Of a stretch of DNA of 39,502 nucleotides, positions 29,928-38,294 are shown in pieces. How positions within the stretch are numbered: the stretch's first letter is position 1; every line of letters starts with the position of its first letter. A program made the position numbers and the translations under genes. The notes under the pieces were generated by a model. It did no database searches, was not told where the DNA came from, and saw nothing but the letters and a program-made list of their open reading frames with translations. The DNA is from Kiritimatiellia bacterium (GTDB taxonomy: Bacteria; Verrucomicrobiota; Kiritimatiellia; RFP12; UBA1067): NCBI GenBank assembly GCA_904502135.1, contig CAJGDE010000005.1, positions 1 through 39,502 on the forward strand, read 5' to 3'.

Positions 29928-30017
29928 AGCACCAGCGGATATTTCATGCGTGACCATGTGGGATATCCGTCAAATAGTGACTCCTGCGGCGGCTGCTTGG
30001 CGGTCGCCTATGGTGCT
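29928..30017 (+). ncRNA. Candidate three-way-junction RNA element upstream of terminase
   Basis: A closing stem AGCACCA (29928-29934) / TGGTGCT (30011-30017) encloses two hairpins. The first pairs CGGATAT (29936-29942) with ATATCCG (29963-29969) and continues into CATG / CATG. The second pairs 29988-29995 with 30001-30008 over eight positions (one or two G-U). Three separate helices of 7, 7 and 8 pairs in 90 non-coding bases are unlikely by chance. It is in the late leader, 57 bases before the small terminase. I do not recognise a known family; it could also act as DNA (a packaging site). Confidence 0.55.
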
Positions 30018-30073
30018 CGGGCGTAACGTGCATATTTGAGGAAAACACGCGCGATAGAAAGGGGTGAGAGGAT

Positions 30074-30505
30074 ATGCTGACGCCAAAGCAAGTGAAATTC
30101 GTGCAGGGTATCATTGAGGGCATGAGCCAAGCGGAAGCATACCGATCCGCATATAGCTGTAAGAATATGAGCGACAATGCTATATACCGTGAAGCGTCCG
30201 TGTTGTTGAAAGACCCAAAGATTTCCCAAAGGGTGAACGAGCTGCGCGAACAGTTGATGAAAGAAAAGATCATGAGTGCGCAGGAGCGGCTTGAATTGCT
30301 TACAAGAATTGCCAAGGGTGAAGAGCATGAGGTGGTCGTGCGTATCGTTGAGGGCGAGAGATGCGAAATTATAGTGCCTGCAAGCCTTAAAACAAGACAG
30401 ACCGCCATTGACCTTATGAATAAGATGACAGGGGAATACACGACAAAGGTTGAAGCAGACGTAAACGGCACGGTGAATATCAACATTGAATTGAGTGATG
30501 ATTGA
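30074..30505 (+). CDS. terS: Terminase small subunit
   Basis: A 143-residue protein with the N-terminal helix-turn-helix typical of the Terminase_2 family (LTPKQVKFVQGIIEGMSQAE then AYRSAYSCKNMSDNAIYREA), a segment KISQRVNELREQL, and a helical/beta C-terminus. It recognises the packaging site and brings the large subunit to DNA. GAGAGGATATG gives the start. The stop overlaps the start of the large subunit by one base. Its position opens the late operon. Confidence 0.9.
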   Translation: MLTPKQVKFVQGIIEGMSQAEAYRSAYSCKNMSDNAIYREASVLLKDPKISQRVNELREQLMKEKIMSAQERLELLTRIAKGEEHEVVVRIVEGERCEIIVPASLKTRQTAIDLMNKMTGEYTTKVEADVNGTVNINIELSDD

Positions 30506-31965
30506 TGGACGTTAATATCAAGATATCCAAAAAGGTATTCAATGAAGTGTACCTGCCGTACCTTGACAACGATGACCGTTACCTTGTGTTCGGTGGCGGT
30601 GGTTCTTCGGGCAAGAGCTACTTTATCGGGCAGAGGTGGATATACAAGCTGATACACCCGACAAGGTGCAATCTCTTGGTGACGCGACAAACTGGCGATA
30701 CCAATAGGCGTTCTACGTTTCCGCTTCTCAAGCAGGTCATATCAAACTGGAATCTGTCAAAGCATTTCAAGATCAACGAGTCGGATATGCGTATCAAGTG
30801 CCTGCTTACTGGCAACGAGGTTGCTTTTGCAGGTCTTGATGACGTTGAGAAGATCAAGTCGATCACGTTTGAAAACGGAGAGCTGACGCATATATGGTGC
30901 GAGGAAGCGACCGAGATGCAGGAAGCGGATATCAACCAGTTAAAGGTGCGTTTGCGTGGCGGTAGCTCCAAGAAGCAGATCGTGCTGTCGTTCAACCCCG
31001 TAAACATTCAGCATTGGATCAAGAAGCATTTCATTGATTCGGGGCTTGCTACAGTATGTTGGACTACGTACAAGGACAACAAATTCTTAACGGACGATGA
31101 CCGAAAAGCTCTTGAGGACTTGCAATATATTGACGAGTACACCTATGAGGTCTACTGCCTTGGCAAGTGGGGCATCTTGGGCAAGACCGTGTTTGATGCA
31201 AGGGCTATTCAGAAGCGGCTTGACGAGATACCGAGAGCGATCAAGACGGGCTATTTCCGCTATGACTATGACGGACTGCGGATCAGCAATATCCAATGGG
31301 TCAATGACCGAGGGGGCTATATCAAGATATATGCGCTACCCAATCAGCCTGCATTTACAGAGTACTGCATAGGCGGTGATACGGCAGGCGAGGGCTCTGA
31401 CTCCTTTACCGGGCACGTGCTTGATGCGCGTACCGGGGTGCAGGTGGCAACGCTCAAGCACCAATTTGACGCTGACCAATACGCAAAGCAGATGTATTGC
31501 CTTGGTATGTATTACAAGCAGGCTTTGATCGGCATAGAAGCAAACTTTGATTCGTACCCGATCATGGAGCTGCAACGGCTTGGATATCCCAAGCAATACG
31601 TAAGAGAAGCGCAGGACACCTACACGGGCAAGACGGAAAAGAGGTTCGGCTTTAAGACTACGAGCTTGACGCGCCCGACTATCCTTTCAAGGCTCATAGA
31701 AATCGTCAGAGAGCATTGCGACACGATCAATGACCAAGATACCTTGGAAGAGCTTTTGACGATCATACGCAACGAAAAGGGGCGTATAGAAGCACCCGAG
31801 GGCGGTCACGATGACCAAATGATGGGCTTGGCGATTGCGCACCATATCCGCGATCAAGTGGTATTTACACAAGAGCCTATTATTGTGAGTCCGCATACCA
31901 GCTTTAACGTAGAGCGCACGATGCAAACGTACCAAGACTTGGGCGGCGATATCGTGCCTGTATAA
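30505..31965 (+). CDS. terL: Terminase large subunit
   Basis: A 486-residue packaging motor. The ATPase has Walker A GGGGSSGKS at about 30-38, a Walker B with acidic pair in LTHIWCEEATE, and the coupling motif QIVLSFNP. The nuclease domain shows GGDTAGEGSDSF, GIEANFDSYP and the final acidic GGHDDQMMGLAIAHH. It pumps DNA into the head and cuts concatemers. ATG 30505 is preferred over the TTG one codon earlier. This family (Terminase_6/phage PBSX-like) often goes with headful packaging, which would explain the circular assembly. Confidence 0.95.
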   Translation: MDVNIKISKKVFNEVYLPYLDNDDRYLVFGGGGSSGKSYFIGQRWIYKLIHPTRCNLLVTRQTGDTNRRSTFPLLKQVISNWNLSKHFKINESDMRIKCLLTGNEVAFAGLDDVEKIKSITFENGELTHIWCEEATEMQEADINQLKVRLRGGSSKKQIVLSFNPVNIQHWIKKHFIDSGLATVCWTTYKDNKFLTDDDRKALEDLQYIDEYTYEVYCLGKWGILGKTVFDARAIQKRLDEIPRAIKTGYFRYDYDGLRISNIQWVNDRGGYIKIYALPNQPAFTEYCIGGDTAGEGSDSFTGHVLDARTGVQVATLKHQFDADQYAKQMYCLGMYYKQALIGIEANFDSYPIMELQRLGYPKQYVREAQDTYTGKTEKRFGFKTTSLTRPTILSRLIEIVREHCDTINDQDTLEELLTIIRNEKGRIEAPEGGHDDQMMGLAIAHHIRDQVVFTQEPIIVSPHTSFNVERTMQTYQDLGGDIVPV

Positions 31966-31987
31966 ATATTTACTGCAAGGGGGATAT

Positions 31988-32251
31988 ATGCAAATACTTT
32001 TGATGACGCTTTTGATACTCGTTGTGGGCGCGCTTTGTATAGCGTGCTTTTTTGTCGGTGCAAAGGTCGGGCAGACGGTCGTGCAAGGGGAGAAGATTGA
32101 GCTTCCCGAGGTTGACCCGATGAAGCCGATCAGAGAGCTCCAAGAGAGAAAGGCAGAGCAGCGCGAGAGAGAGCGATATGAAGCCATACTCCGCAACGTA
32201 GACAACTATGACGGCACGGATCATGGGCAAGAAGATATTCCGAGGGGGTGA
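31988..32251 (+). CDS. Membrane-anchored small protein between terminase and portal
   Basis: An 87-residue protein with one hydrophobic N-terminal helix (LLMTLLILVVGALCIACFFV) and a charged tail with a coiled stretch (RELQERKAEQRERERYEAIL). GGGGGATAT precedes the ATG. Similar small proteins lie between terminase and portal in some Gram-positive podoviruses, but I know no function. The tail might contact portal or membrane during assembly. Confidence 0.6.
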   Translation: MQILLMTLLILVVGALCIACFFVGAKVGQTVVQGEKIELPEVDPMKPIRELQERKAEQRERERYEAILRNVDNYDGTDHGQEDIPRG

Positions 32252-32256
32252 AGTGA

Positions 32257-34026
32257 TTGGATCTCAAAGAAATCGTACAAACGCCTATATGGGGCTTGTT
32301 TGAGCGTGGGCGTAACTATCAGCGCATGGTAAATATGCTGTCCGATACGGACAGAAATTACCGCTTCTACAACGGCAACCAATGGGACGGTGCAAAGCTG
32401 GGTGACGTTGAACCCGTGCAAAAGAATTTCATCAAGCCCATTGTCAAATACAAGGTGTCGGTTATTCACGACAATTTGTATGCAATCGTCTACTCTTCGC
32501 AGAATTTTGAGAGCAGAACGTTCCACAAGGAAGCGGAGAGGTATTGCAAGCTGCTCAACGGCTATGCCGCCAAGGTTTGGGAGCAGGGCAAGATGGACCA
32601 CAAGGGGCGCAGAGTGACCAAAGATGCCGCCATCAATGACGAGGGCGTTATGTACGTTTGGTTTGACCGTGAAAAGATGCTGCCCGTCAATGAGATCGTT
32701 GACAAGGTGGATATTTTCTACGGCAACGAGAACGATGACGATATCCAAAATCAGCCCTATATTCTGATCCAGCAGAGAATGCACGAGACCACGGCAAAGG
32801 AATGGGCGCGTGATCTTGGCATTTCCGAGGAAAAGATAGAGTTCATCATCGGTGATAACGATACCTTTGAGCAGGCAGGTGACGCTGCCAAGCTGGAGGT
32901 TGACAATGCCGTGACCGTGGTGCACAAGTTCTACAAGCAGGACGGCACGGTGCACCACTCTATTGCCACAAGGTGGGTGACGCTTGTTGAGGACGAGGAC
33001 ACCGGGCTTTCGCTTTATCCGTTCGCGCACCTTGTATGGGAAGAGAAAAAGGGCAGCGCGCGCGGTGAGGGTGAGGTACGATACTTGATCCCCAATCAGA
33101 TCGAGGTCAACCGCACCGAGATCAGACGAGTGCTTACTGTGAAATATCAGGCGTTTCCGCAAAAGGTTGCGGACAGAAGCAAGATCAGCAATCCGCAGGA
33201 TCTTAACAAGGTCGGCGGCGTGATCATGACCAACGGGCAGACGGTGGATGACGTGCACAAGATCGTTGGCGTGCTTCCCCCTGCGCAAATGTCGCCCGAC
33301 GTTGTAAAGCTGCAAGAGGACTTGATCAACGTCACGCGAGATTTGGCAGGTGCAGGCGATACCGCTACGGGTCAGTTTGATCCCGAGAGCGCATCGGGTC
33401 GCGCGATTCTCGCAGTTATGCAGGCAAGCCAGCAGCCCATGACCGAGCAGAAGGAGAGCTACAAAAACTTCGTTGAGGACTTGGCGCGTATTTGGCTTGA
33501 ATATCTGATCGTAAACTCCGAGGACGGCGTGCTGATGGAAGAAGAGGTCACGGACGAGAACGGTGAGGAATACACCGTGATGACCAACGTGCCGCAGAGC
33601 GTGCTTATAAAGCTGCAAGCATCGGTCAAGATCGACATTACGCCCAAGGGTGTATATGACAGATTTGCGCAGGAGCAGACCTTGGAAAACCTGCTTTTGC
33701 AGGGTATGTTCAGCGTGGAGAGGTTGCCCGAGTTCAAGAAATACGTCAAGGCACTTCCCGATGATTCGGTTGCTCCCAAGCCGATACTTGAAGAGATCGT
33801 CAAGGACGCTGAAGAGGAACAGCGCAAGATCGCGGAAATGGAAGCGCAGGCGCAGATGCTTATGCAGAGGGCGCAATCTTTCCTTTACGAAGATCCCGAT
33901 GGGCAGGCAGACCAAATGGCAGAAGCGGAAATGCAGCTTGAAGCAGAGGAAGCGGAGCTGTCCGAGCAAGAGGACGAGCTTGACGAGGAAACCGAGGACG
34001 CGGAAGAGGAAATCGAGGAAGAATAA
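32257..34026 (+). CDS. Portal protein, P22-like
   Basis: A 589-residue portal. The N-terminus contains RNYRFYNGNQWDGA and IVKYKVSVIHDNLYAIVYSS, the wing/clip pattern of P22-type and related portals. The middle has QIEVNRTEIRRVLTVKYQAF, and the C-terminal 90 residues are a long acidic helix ending in Glu/Asp-rich sequence, recalling the P22 barrel. It forms the dodecameric gate at one head vertex. Start is TTG 32257 behind GAGGGGG; no in-frame ATG fits. It lies after terL and before scaffold and coat, in standard order. Confidence 0.85.
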   Translation: MDLKEIVQTPIWGLFERGRNYQRMVNMLSDTDRNYRFYNGNQWDGAKLGDVEPVQKNFIKPIVKYKVSVIHDNLYAIVYSSQNFESRTFHKEAERYCKLLNGYAAKVWEQGKMDHKGRRVTKDAAINDEGVMYVWFDREKMLPVNEIVDKVDIFYGNENDDDIQNQPYILIQQRMHETTAKEWARDLGISEEKIEFIIGDNDTFEQAGDAAKLEVDNAVTVVHKFYKQDGTVHHSIATRWVTLVEDEDTGLSLYPFAHLVWEEKKGSARGEGEVRYLIPNQIEVNRTEIRRVLTVKYQAFPQKVADRSKISNPQDLNKVGGVIMTNGQTVDDVHKIVGVLPPAQMSPDVVKLQEDLINVTRDLAGAGDTATGQFDPESASGRAILAVMQASQQPMTEQKESYKNFVEDLARIWLEYLIVNSEDGVLMEEEVTDENGEEYTVMTNVPQSVLIKLQASVKIDITPKGVYDRFAQEQTLENLLLQGMFSVERLPEFKKYVKALPDDSVAPKPILEEIVKDAEEEQRKIAEMEAQAQMLMQRAQSFLYEDPDGQADQMAEAEMQLEAEEAELSEQEDELDEETEDAEEEIEEE

Positions 34027-34028
34027 TT

Positions 34029-34065
34029 AAGCAACTATTCGGAATTTCCGAGCGGTTGCTTTTTT
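34029..34065 (+). terminator. Terminator after portal
   Basis: AGCAAC (34030-34035) pairs with GTTGCT (34055-34060), with an inner CGGA / TCCG stem, followed by a run of T. It lies right after the portal stop. Genes for scaffold and coat follow 80 bases later, so partial termination or a promoter in 34066-34140 may tune coat levels. Confidence 0.75.
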
Positions 34066-34146
34066 ATATGACCGATCATTTACGTCATAAAACTGCATGA
34101 AGTACGGGAAACAAAACCCGATCAAAAATAGGAAGGATAAGTCGTT

Positions 34147-34920
34147 ATGAATGAAAACGAAAACCTTGTGACGGAAGTTACTGAAAACACGGAGCAGACC
34201 GCAGAACAAACCCAACAGCAGGAAGTTAAGACCTACACGCAAGAAGAGGTCAACGCCATTGTTGGAAAGGCAAAGGCACGTGCAAAAGCAAGCGCAGAGA
34301 GAGCTGCCGAGCGCAAGTACGGCAGACTTGGCGACGTTGTGAAAGCCGGGCTGGAAACCGAGGACTTGGATCAGGCGACGGATACGCTTGAAAAATTCTA
34401 TGCAAGCAAGGGTAAGATCATCCAAAAGCCGCAGTATTCGGCAAAGGATATCGAAACGCTTGCAAGGGCTGACGCAAACGAGTTCATCAACGCAGGCTTT
34501 GAGGACGTGGTTGACGAGGTTGACCGCCTTGCCGAGATCGGCATTGAGAACATGACGCCTATGGAAAAGGCGAAGTTCAAGGTGCTGGCAGAGCACAGAC
34601 AGAGTGCCGAGAGAGCGCAGGAGCTTGAAAAGATCGGCGTTGATAAGAGCGTTTTGGAAAGCCCCGAGTTCAAGGAATTTCAAGGTATGTTCAAAGAGAA
34701 CACGCCCATTTCCAAGGTATATGAGCAATTCCAAAAGACGCAACCCAAGAAAGAAATTAAAAATCCGGGAAGCATGAAGCACCAAGCGGCAGAGCCTGCG
34801 ATCAAGGATTATTATTCCTACGAGGAATCGTTGAAATTCACCAAGAAGGATTTCGACAATAACCCCGCGCTGTACAAGGCTGTTTGCAACTCCATGCCGC
34901 AATGGGGTAATAAAAAATAA
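34147..34920 (+). CDS. Scaffolding protein
   Basis: A 257-residue, highly charged and almost fully helical protein. It starts with a Glu/Thr/Gln-rich disordered segment, followed by EEVNAIVGKAKARAKASAER, a common start of capsid-scaffold helices, and then long Lys/Glu helices. The C-terminus has a short basic patch. Its position directly before the coat gene and its composition are those of P22-like or related scaffolds, which drive procapsid assembly and then leave. No protease domain is present. GGAAGGATAAG precedes the ATG. Confidence 0.75.
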   Translation: MNENENLVTEVTENTEQTAEQTQQQEVKTYTQEEVNAIVGKAKARAKASAERAAERKYGRLGDVVKAGLETEDLDQATDTLEKFYASKGKIIQKPQYSAKDIETLARADANEFINAGFEDVVDEVDRLAEIGIENMTPMEKAKFKVLAEHRQSAERAQELEKIGVDKSVLESPEFKEFQGMFKENTPISKVYEQFQKTQPKKEIKNPGSMKHQAAEPAIKDYYSYEESLKFTKKDFDNNPALYKAVCNSMPQWGNKK

Positions 34921-34953
34921 CGCTTCCCTACCAAGAAAGGAAGGTAAAAAAAT

Positions 34954-35808
34954 ATGTCCGTACAGTATTTCCAGCAGACGATTTGGTCCAAGAAGATTCA
35001 GGACGATCTGGAAGAGAAGTGCAAGCTGGTGCAGGATTGCACCCGCGAATACGAGGGTGATTGCAAGTACGCAAACACCGTAAGAATCCTTGCTGTAGGT
35101 GATCCTACCATCGGTAACTACACCGGCAAGGATATCAACATCGAGGAAATGACCGACTCCATGCAGGAGCTCAAGATTGACGTTCAGAAGTATTTCGCTT
35201 TTGAGGTCAAGGACGTTGACAAGGCACAGTCCGTTCCCGGTCTGCCCGAGAAGTACCAGCAGAAGGCTATGCGCAAGCTGGCTCTGACCCGTGAGAAGTT
35301 CATCGGTGCGCTCGTTGCAGGTAAGGCACAGGCCTCCAACGACGAGGAAGCCAAGAACACCACCTACAAGGAAGGTGCAACGCACGTGATCACCGCAGCC
35401 GGCAAGACGCAGGCAAACATCAAGACCGCGCTGGACGATGCGATCATCATGCTGCGCGAGAACAACTTTGATGATGCAGGTATCATCGAGATCGACCCCC
35501 GCACCTACAAGACCTTCAAGGACAACCTGATCGAGCTCAAGACCGCAAACGACGAGCTGATCAAGCGCGGCGTTGTCGGTCAGTACGATAACTATGACGT
35601 TAAGTCCACCAACAACGTCTACCGTGACGAAACTCACGTGTACTGCATCGTACGTTCCAACATGGCGATTGCCTTTGCCGGTCAGATCAACGAGGTCGAG
35701 GCAGGTCGTATGGAAAAGAGATTCTCCGATTACGTCAGAGGTCTTGACACCTACGGCGCAAAGATCATTTCGCAGGACGAGCTGGTCTGCGTGAAGATCC
35801 CTCTGTAA
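34954..35808 (+). CDS. Major capsid protein
   Basis: A 284-residue protein expected to have the HK97 fold. Evidence: position after scaffold; the N-arm segment QTIWSKKIQDDLEEKCKLVQ; the capsid-like IGNYTGKDINIEEMTDSMQE; the late DVKSTNNVYRDETHVYCIVR and YGAKIISQDELVCVKIPL, which resemble coat proteins of Gram-positive phages. Codon choice is strongly biased (ACC, AAG, GAC, CTG), more than in neighbours, as expected for the most expressed gene. It has a very strong AAAGGAAGG ribosome site and is followed at once by a terminator. No cleavage site for a maturation protease is evident. Confidence 0.85.
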   Translation: MSVQYFQQTIWSKKIQDDLEEKCKLVQDCTREYEGDCKYANTVRILAVGDPTIGNYTGKDINIEEMTDSMQELKIDVQKYFAFEVKDVDKAQSVPGLPEKYQQKAMRKLALTREKFIGALVAGKAQASNDEEAKNTTYKEGATHVITAAGKTQANIKTALDDAIIMLRENNFDDAGIIEIDPRTYKTFKDNLIELKTANDELIKRGVVGQYDNYDVKSTNNVYRDETHVYCIVRSNMAIAFAGQINEVEAGRMEKRFSDYVRGLDTYGAKIISQDELVCVKIPL

Positions 35809-35819
35809 GAGGAACAAAT

Positions 35820-35850
35820 GGGGGAGCGGTAACACGCTCCCCTTACTTTT
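35820..35850 (+). terminator. Terminator after the coat gene
   Basis: A stem GGGGAGCG (35821-35828) / CGCTCCCC (35835-35842) with a GTAACA loop, followed by TTACTTTT. It lies 12 bases after the coat stop and likely sets the high coat-to-downstream ratio. Confidence 0.8.
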
Positions 35851-35863
35851 GAAAGGAGTCACA

Positions 35864-36193
35864 ATGAGACACGAATTGTTTGTAGAACAGCCCGTGCTTG
35901 ACCTGAAAGAGGGCGTTAAGGTCACGGCAGAAACCGAGATCCACTTCAAAAACGACCACGTGGAGCAGACGCTGCAAAACCTTGTTTTGGAGACCATCTT
36001 GGATGAAGAGGGCAGCAACGGCTTTAATACCTACAAGAGCAAGAGCTATTTGCGTATCAATCTGAATGCAGGAGATATTCTTCTGTTTGACGAGAATAGA
36101 GGTTACTATATGCCGTCTTATCCCGTCACGACGATTGACGATGCGATCAGCGATATTTCCTCGCTTGCGGATATTCCGCGATACAAGGAATAA
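35864..36193 (+). CDS. Uncharacterised head-region protein
   Basis: A 109-residue protein. The start is MRHELFVEQPVLDLKEGVKV and the middle is beta-rich (SKSYLRINLNAGDILLFDEN). Proteins of this length, just after the coat gene and ending in IDDAISDISSLADI, often are head-decoration or head-completion factors in Gram-positive phages, but I cannot prove it. ATG 35864 follows a good AAAGGAG; a TTG five codons upstream is in frame but lies inside the ribosome site. A structured gap of 164 bases follows. Confidence 0.6.
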   Translation: MRHELFVEQPVLDLKEGVKVTAETEIHFKNDHVEQTLQNLVLETILDEEGSNGFNTYKSKSYLRINLNAGDILLFDENRGYYMPSYPVTTIDDAISDISSLADIPRYKE

Positions 36194-36200
36194 GTTTGAA

Positions 36201-36275
36201 ATCCTTGGCGAATAGCCAATGATATAGGCGTTGATAGCTCCGTGAGCGGAGATGCAAAGCGCATAGCTTAACGCC
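36201..36275 (+). ncRNA. Candidate structured RNA between head and tailspike genes
   Basis: Two elements. First, a hairpin TTGGC (36205-36209) / GCCAA (36215-36219) extended by ATC / GAT across one mismatch. Second, a branched structure: GGCGTT (36227-36232) / AACGCC (36270-36275) closes an inner AGCT / AGCT helix and two hairpins, CCG-CGG at 36240-36249 and ATGC-GCAT at 36252-36264. It is directly followed by a terminator. It could be a processed 3' RNA or a leader; no known family recognised. Confidence 0.45.
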
Positions 36276-36306
36276 GGGGGAGTGGTTTTTCTGCTCCCCT
36301 CTTTTT
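36276..36306 (+). terminator. Terminator before the tailspike gene
   Basis: GGGGGAG (36276-36282) pairs with CTCCCCT (36294-36300), one G-U, around an 11-base loop, followed by CTTTTTG. With the terminator at 4129 it brackets the host-recognition cassette. Confidence 0.8.
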
Positions 36307-36357
36307 GTGAATATATGAGCGTTATCATGTATTGACCAAAAGAAAGGGGGAATTTTT

Positions 36358-38280
36358 ATGTTCAGAATTGATACAGACAACTCTATCTACGTAACGAGGG
36401 GTGATGCCGTTTTTTTTGGCGTGGAAGCCAAGAAGCTTGAAACGGGCGAGCCCTATACGTTTATGCCGGGTGACCTTGTGCGGATCAAGGTTTACAAGAA
36501 AAAGAAAGCGTCCGAGGTAGCCTTGGAGAAGGACTTTCCCGTGACCGAGGTTACGCAAGAGGTGCAGATTTATCTGTCGGAAGAGGACACCAAGATCGGC
36601 AGCGTGATCTCCAAGCCGACCGATTACTGGTACGAGGTTGAGCTCAATCCCTTGAGCGATCCGCAGACCATTATCGGCTATGACGAGGACGGCGCAAAGG
36701 TGTTCAAGCTGTTCCCCGAAGGTGCGGACAAAGAGGTTGAGGAATACGAGCCGGGCGAAGAGGAATTGCTCGCGCGTTTCCTTGATGACGAGCTTGACGT
36801 GACGAGCAAGCACCCCGTGGAAAATCAGGTGATTGCAAGAGCGGTGTTGCAGCTGGAAGCGAGCCATGCTGCGATCCATGCGGCTATTGCGGAAAAGTAC
36901 GTGACTCCGCAAATGTACGGTGCTATTGGTGACGGTGAAGCGGATGATACGGAAGCCATTCAAAAGGCACTTGACGCAGGAAGCGTATATTTCCCTGCCG
37001 GCACGTATCTTGTTACGACCTATACGGCAAGACGGTTGCGTGTGCCGTCAAACAGATATGTCCGCTTTGCAAAGGGTGCTGTGCTCAAGGGCATCAACGC
37101 AAACGCAGAGGTTTCTTCCGTGCTTTACCTGAAAGACGTTGATAACGTTGCCATTGAGGGCGCAACGATCATCGGCGATATCGAGGAAAACACAAGCACG
37201 GCAGAGGGTGCGGGACACGGCATACATATTCAAGGCGCAAGCAATATCACGATCAGGGATTGCGTGATCAAAAACTGCTTTACTGACGGCGTTTACAACA
37301 ATGGCGTAAACAATATCAAGGTGCTTAACACCGAGTTTGATAAGTGCGGCAGATTGGCTTGCGGTACTGTTTGCGGCGAGAACGTGCTGATTGATGGCTG
37401 CACGGCGAGAAACATCAGCCGAGTTGCGCCCAAGGGCGGCTTTTACGTAGAGCCGAACTTTGAGAGCGACTATATCAAGAACGTGGTGATCCGAAACTGT
37501 GTGACCGAGAACATGGGTACTATGGGCTATTACGTGACCTTGAGAGCTTTGAACAGCGGCGAGGATGTTTCGGTGTCCTTTGAGAATTGCTCTGACTACG
37601 GCTCGCAGATTGCGTTTTTCGTTGGCGCGTTTGCTCCTACGGTCAAGCACGGCGGCTTTGTAAAGGTGACAAACTTCAAGTCGGTCAAGGCGAATGTTAG
37701 CCCGATCATGATTGAGGGGTATAGCGCGGAAAATACGCCTACGGTCTATTTTGACGGCTTGACCTTGATTGATGGCAATGCATCGGGGATGGGTGTTTCT
37801 TACGGCAGCGCAATCGTGTTCACGCAGGGCGGCGGCAACATCAGCTTTATGGGTGTCCGAACTGCAAACGGCGGCAATATGCACAGATGCTTGTATAGCG
37901 CACAGGATTTGACCCGTGTGAGCGTAACCGATCATGACCTTGCTACTCTTCGCTCCCAGCATTGCGTGACGTATCGCGGCGGTATTTCGGACACGGCAAC
38001 GTTCACTACGGCTGCATCGGTTGGCTTTGATTACAGCGCCGTACATATCGAAAATGCATCGGTTGACTTTTACCAGCCGTCAGGCATCGGCGCGGAGTGC
38101 GAGATTTATCTTACCGGCGCAAATTCTTCTTTCAGAGTCCGTGAGCACAACGTTGACGGAATGACCACCACAGCAGGACAGTACGTGAGAATGACAAGTA
38201 ACCTTGGCTACGTGAAGATCAAGAAAATCAGCGCAGACTTGTTTATCGTTCTTGCAAAGTACGGAACATTTGCGAACTAA
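36358..38280 (+). CDS. Tailspike with pectate-lyase-type beta-helix
   Basis: A 640-residue protein. Residues 1-180 form an N-terminal particle-binding part (beta domain with MFRIDTDNSIYVTRGDAVFF, then an acidic stretch and a short helix). A beta-helix starts near residue 183 with the hallmark YGAIGDGEADDTEAIQKALD and VYFPAGTYLV, then regular rungs (NVAIEGATII, NITIRDCVIKNC, NIKVLNTEFDKCG). A beta-rich C-terminal domain of about 90 residues ends the protein. Such trimeric spikes cut or bind host capsule or wall polysaccharide. Catalytic residues cannot be chosen from sequence. AAAGGGGG precedes the ATG. Confidence 0.85.
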   Translation: MFRIDTDNSIYVTRGDAVFFGVEAKKLETGEPYTFMPGDLVRIKVYKKKKASEVALEKDFPVTEVTQEVQIYLSEEDTKIGSVISKPTDYWYEVELNPLSDPQTIIGYDEDGAKVFKLFPEGADKEVEEYEPGEEELLARFLDDELDVTSKHPVENQVIARAVLQLEASHAAIHAAIAEKYVTPQMYGAIGDGEADDTEAIQKALDAGSVYFPAGTYLVTTYTARRLRVPSNRYVRFAKGAVLKGINANAEVSSVLYLKDVDNVAIEGATIIGDIEENTSTAEGAGHGIHIQGASNITIRDCVIKNCFTDGVYNNGVNNIKVLNTEFDKCGRLACGTVCGENVLIDGCTARNISRVAPKGGFYVEPNFESDYIKNVVIRNCVTENMGTMGYYVTLRALNSGEDVSVSFENCSDYGSQIAFFVGAFAPTVKHGGFVKVTNFKSVKANVSPIMIEGYSAENTPTVYFDGLTLIDGNASGMGVSYGSAIVFTQGGGNISFMGVRTANGGNMHRCLYSAQDLTRVSVTDHDLATLRSQHCVTYRGGISDTATFTTAASVGFDYSAVHIENASVDFYQPSGIGAECEIYLTGANSSFRVREHNVDGMTTTAGQYVRMTSNLGYVKIKKISADLFIVLAKYGTFAN

Positions 38281-38294
38281 AAAGGGGGTAAATT

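Noticed and set aside
29928..30017. phi29-type packaging RNA
   Set aside because: phi29 pRNA works with a small protein-primed genome and a different ATPase. This phage has a canonical two-subunit terminase. The structure is kept as an unassigned element instead.
36201..36275. tRNA gene
   Set aside because: The fold has neither a 7-bp acceptor stem, a T-loop GTTCRA sequence nor a correctly placed anticodon arm.
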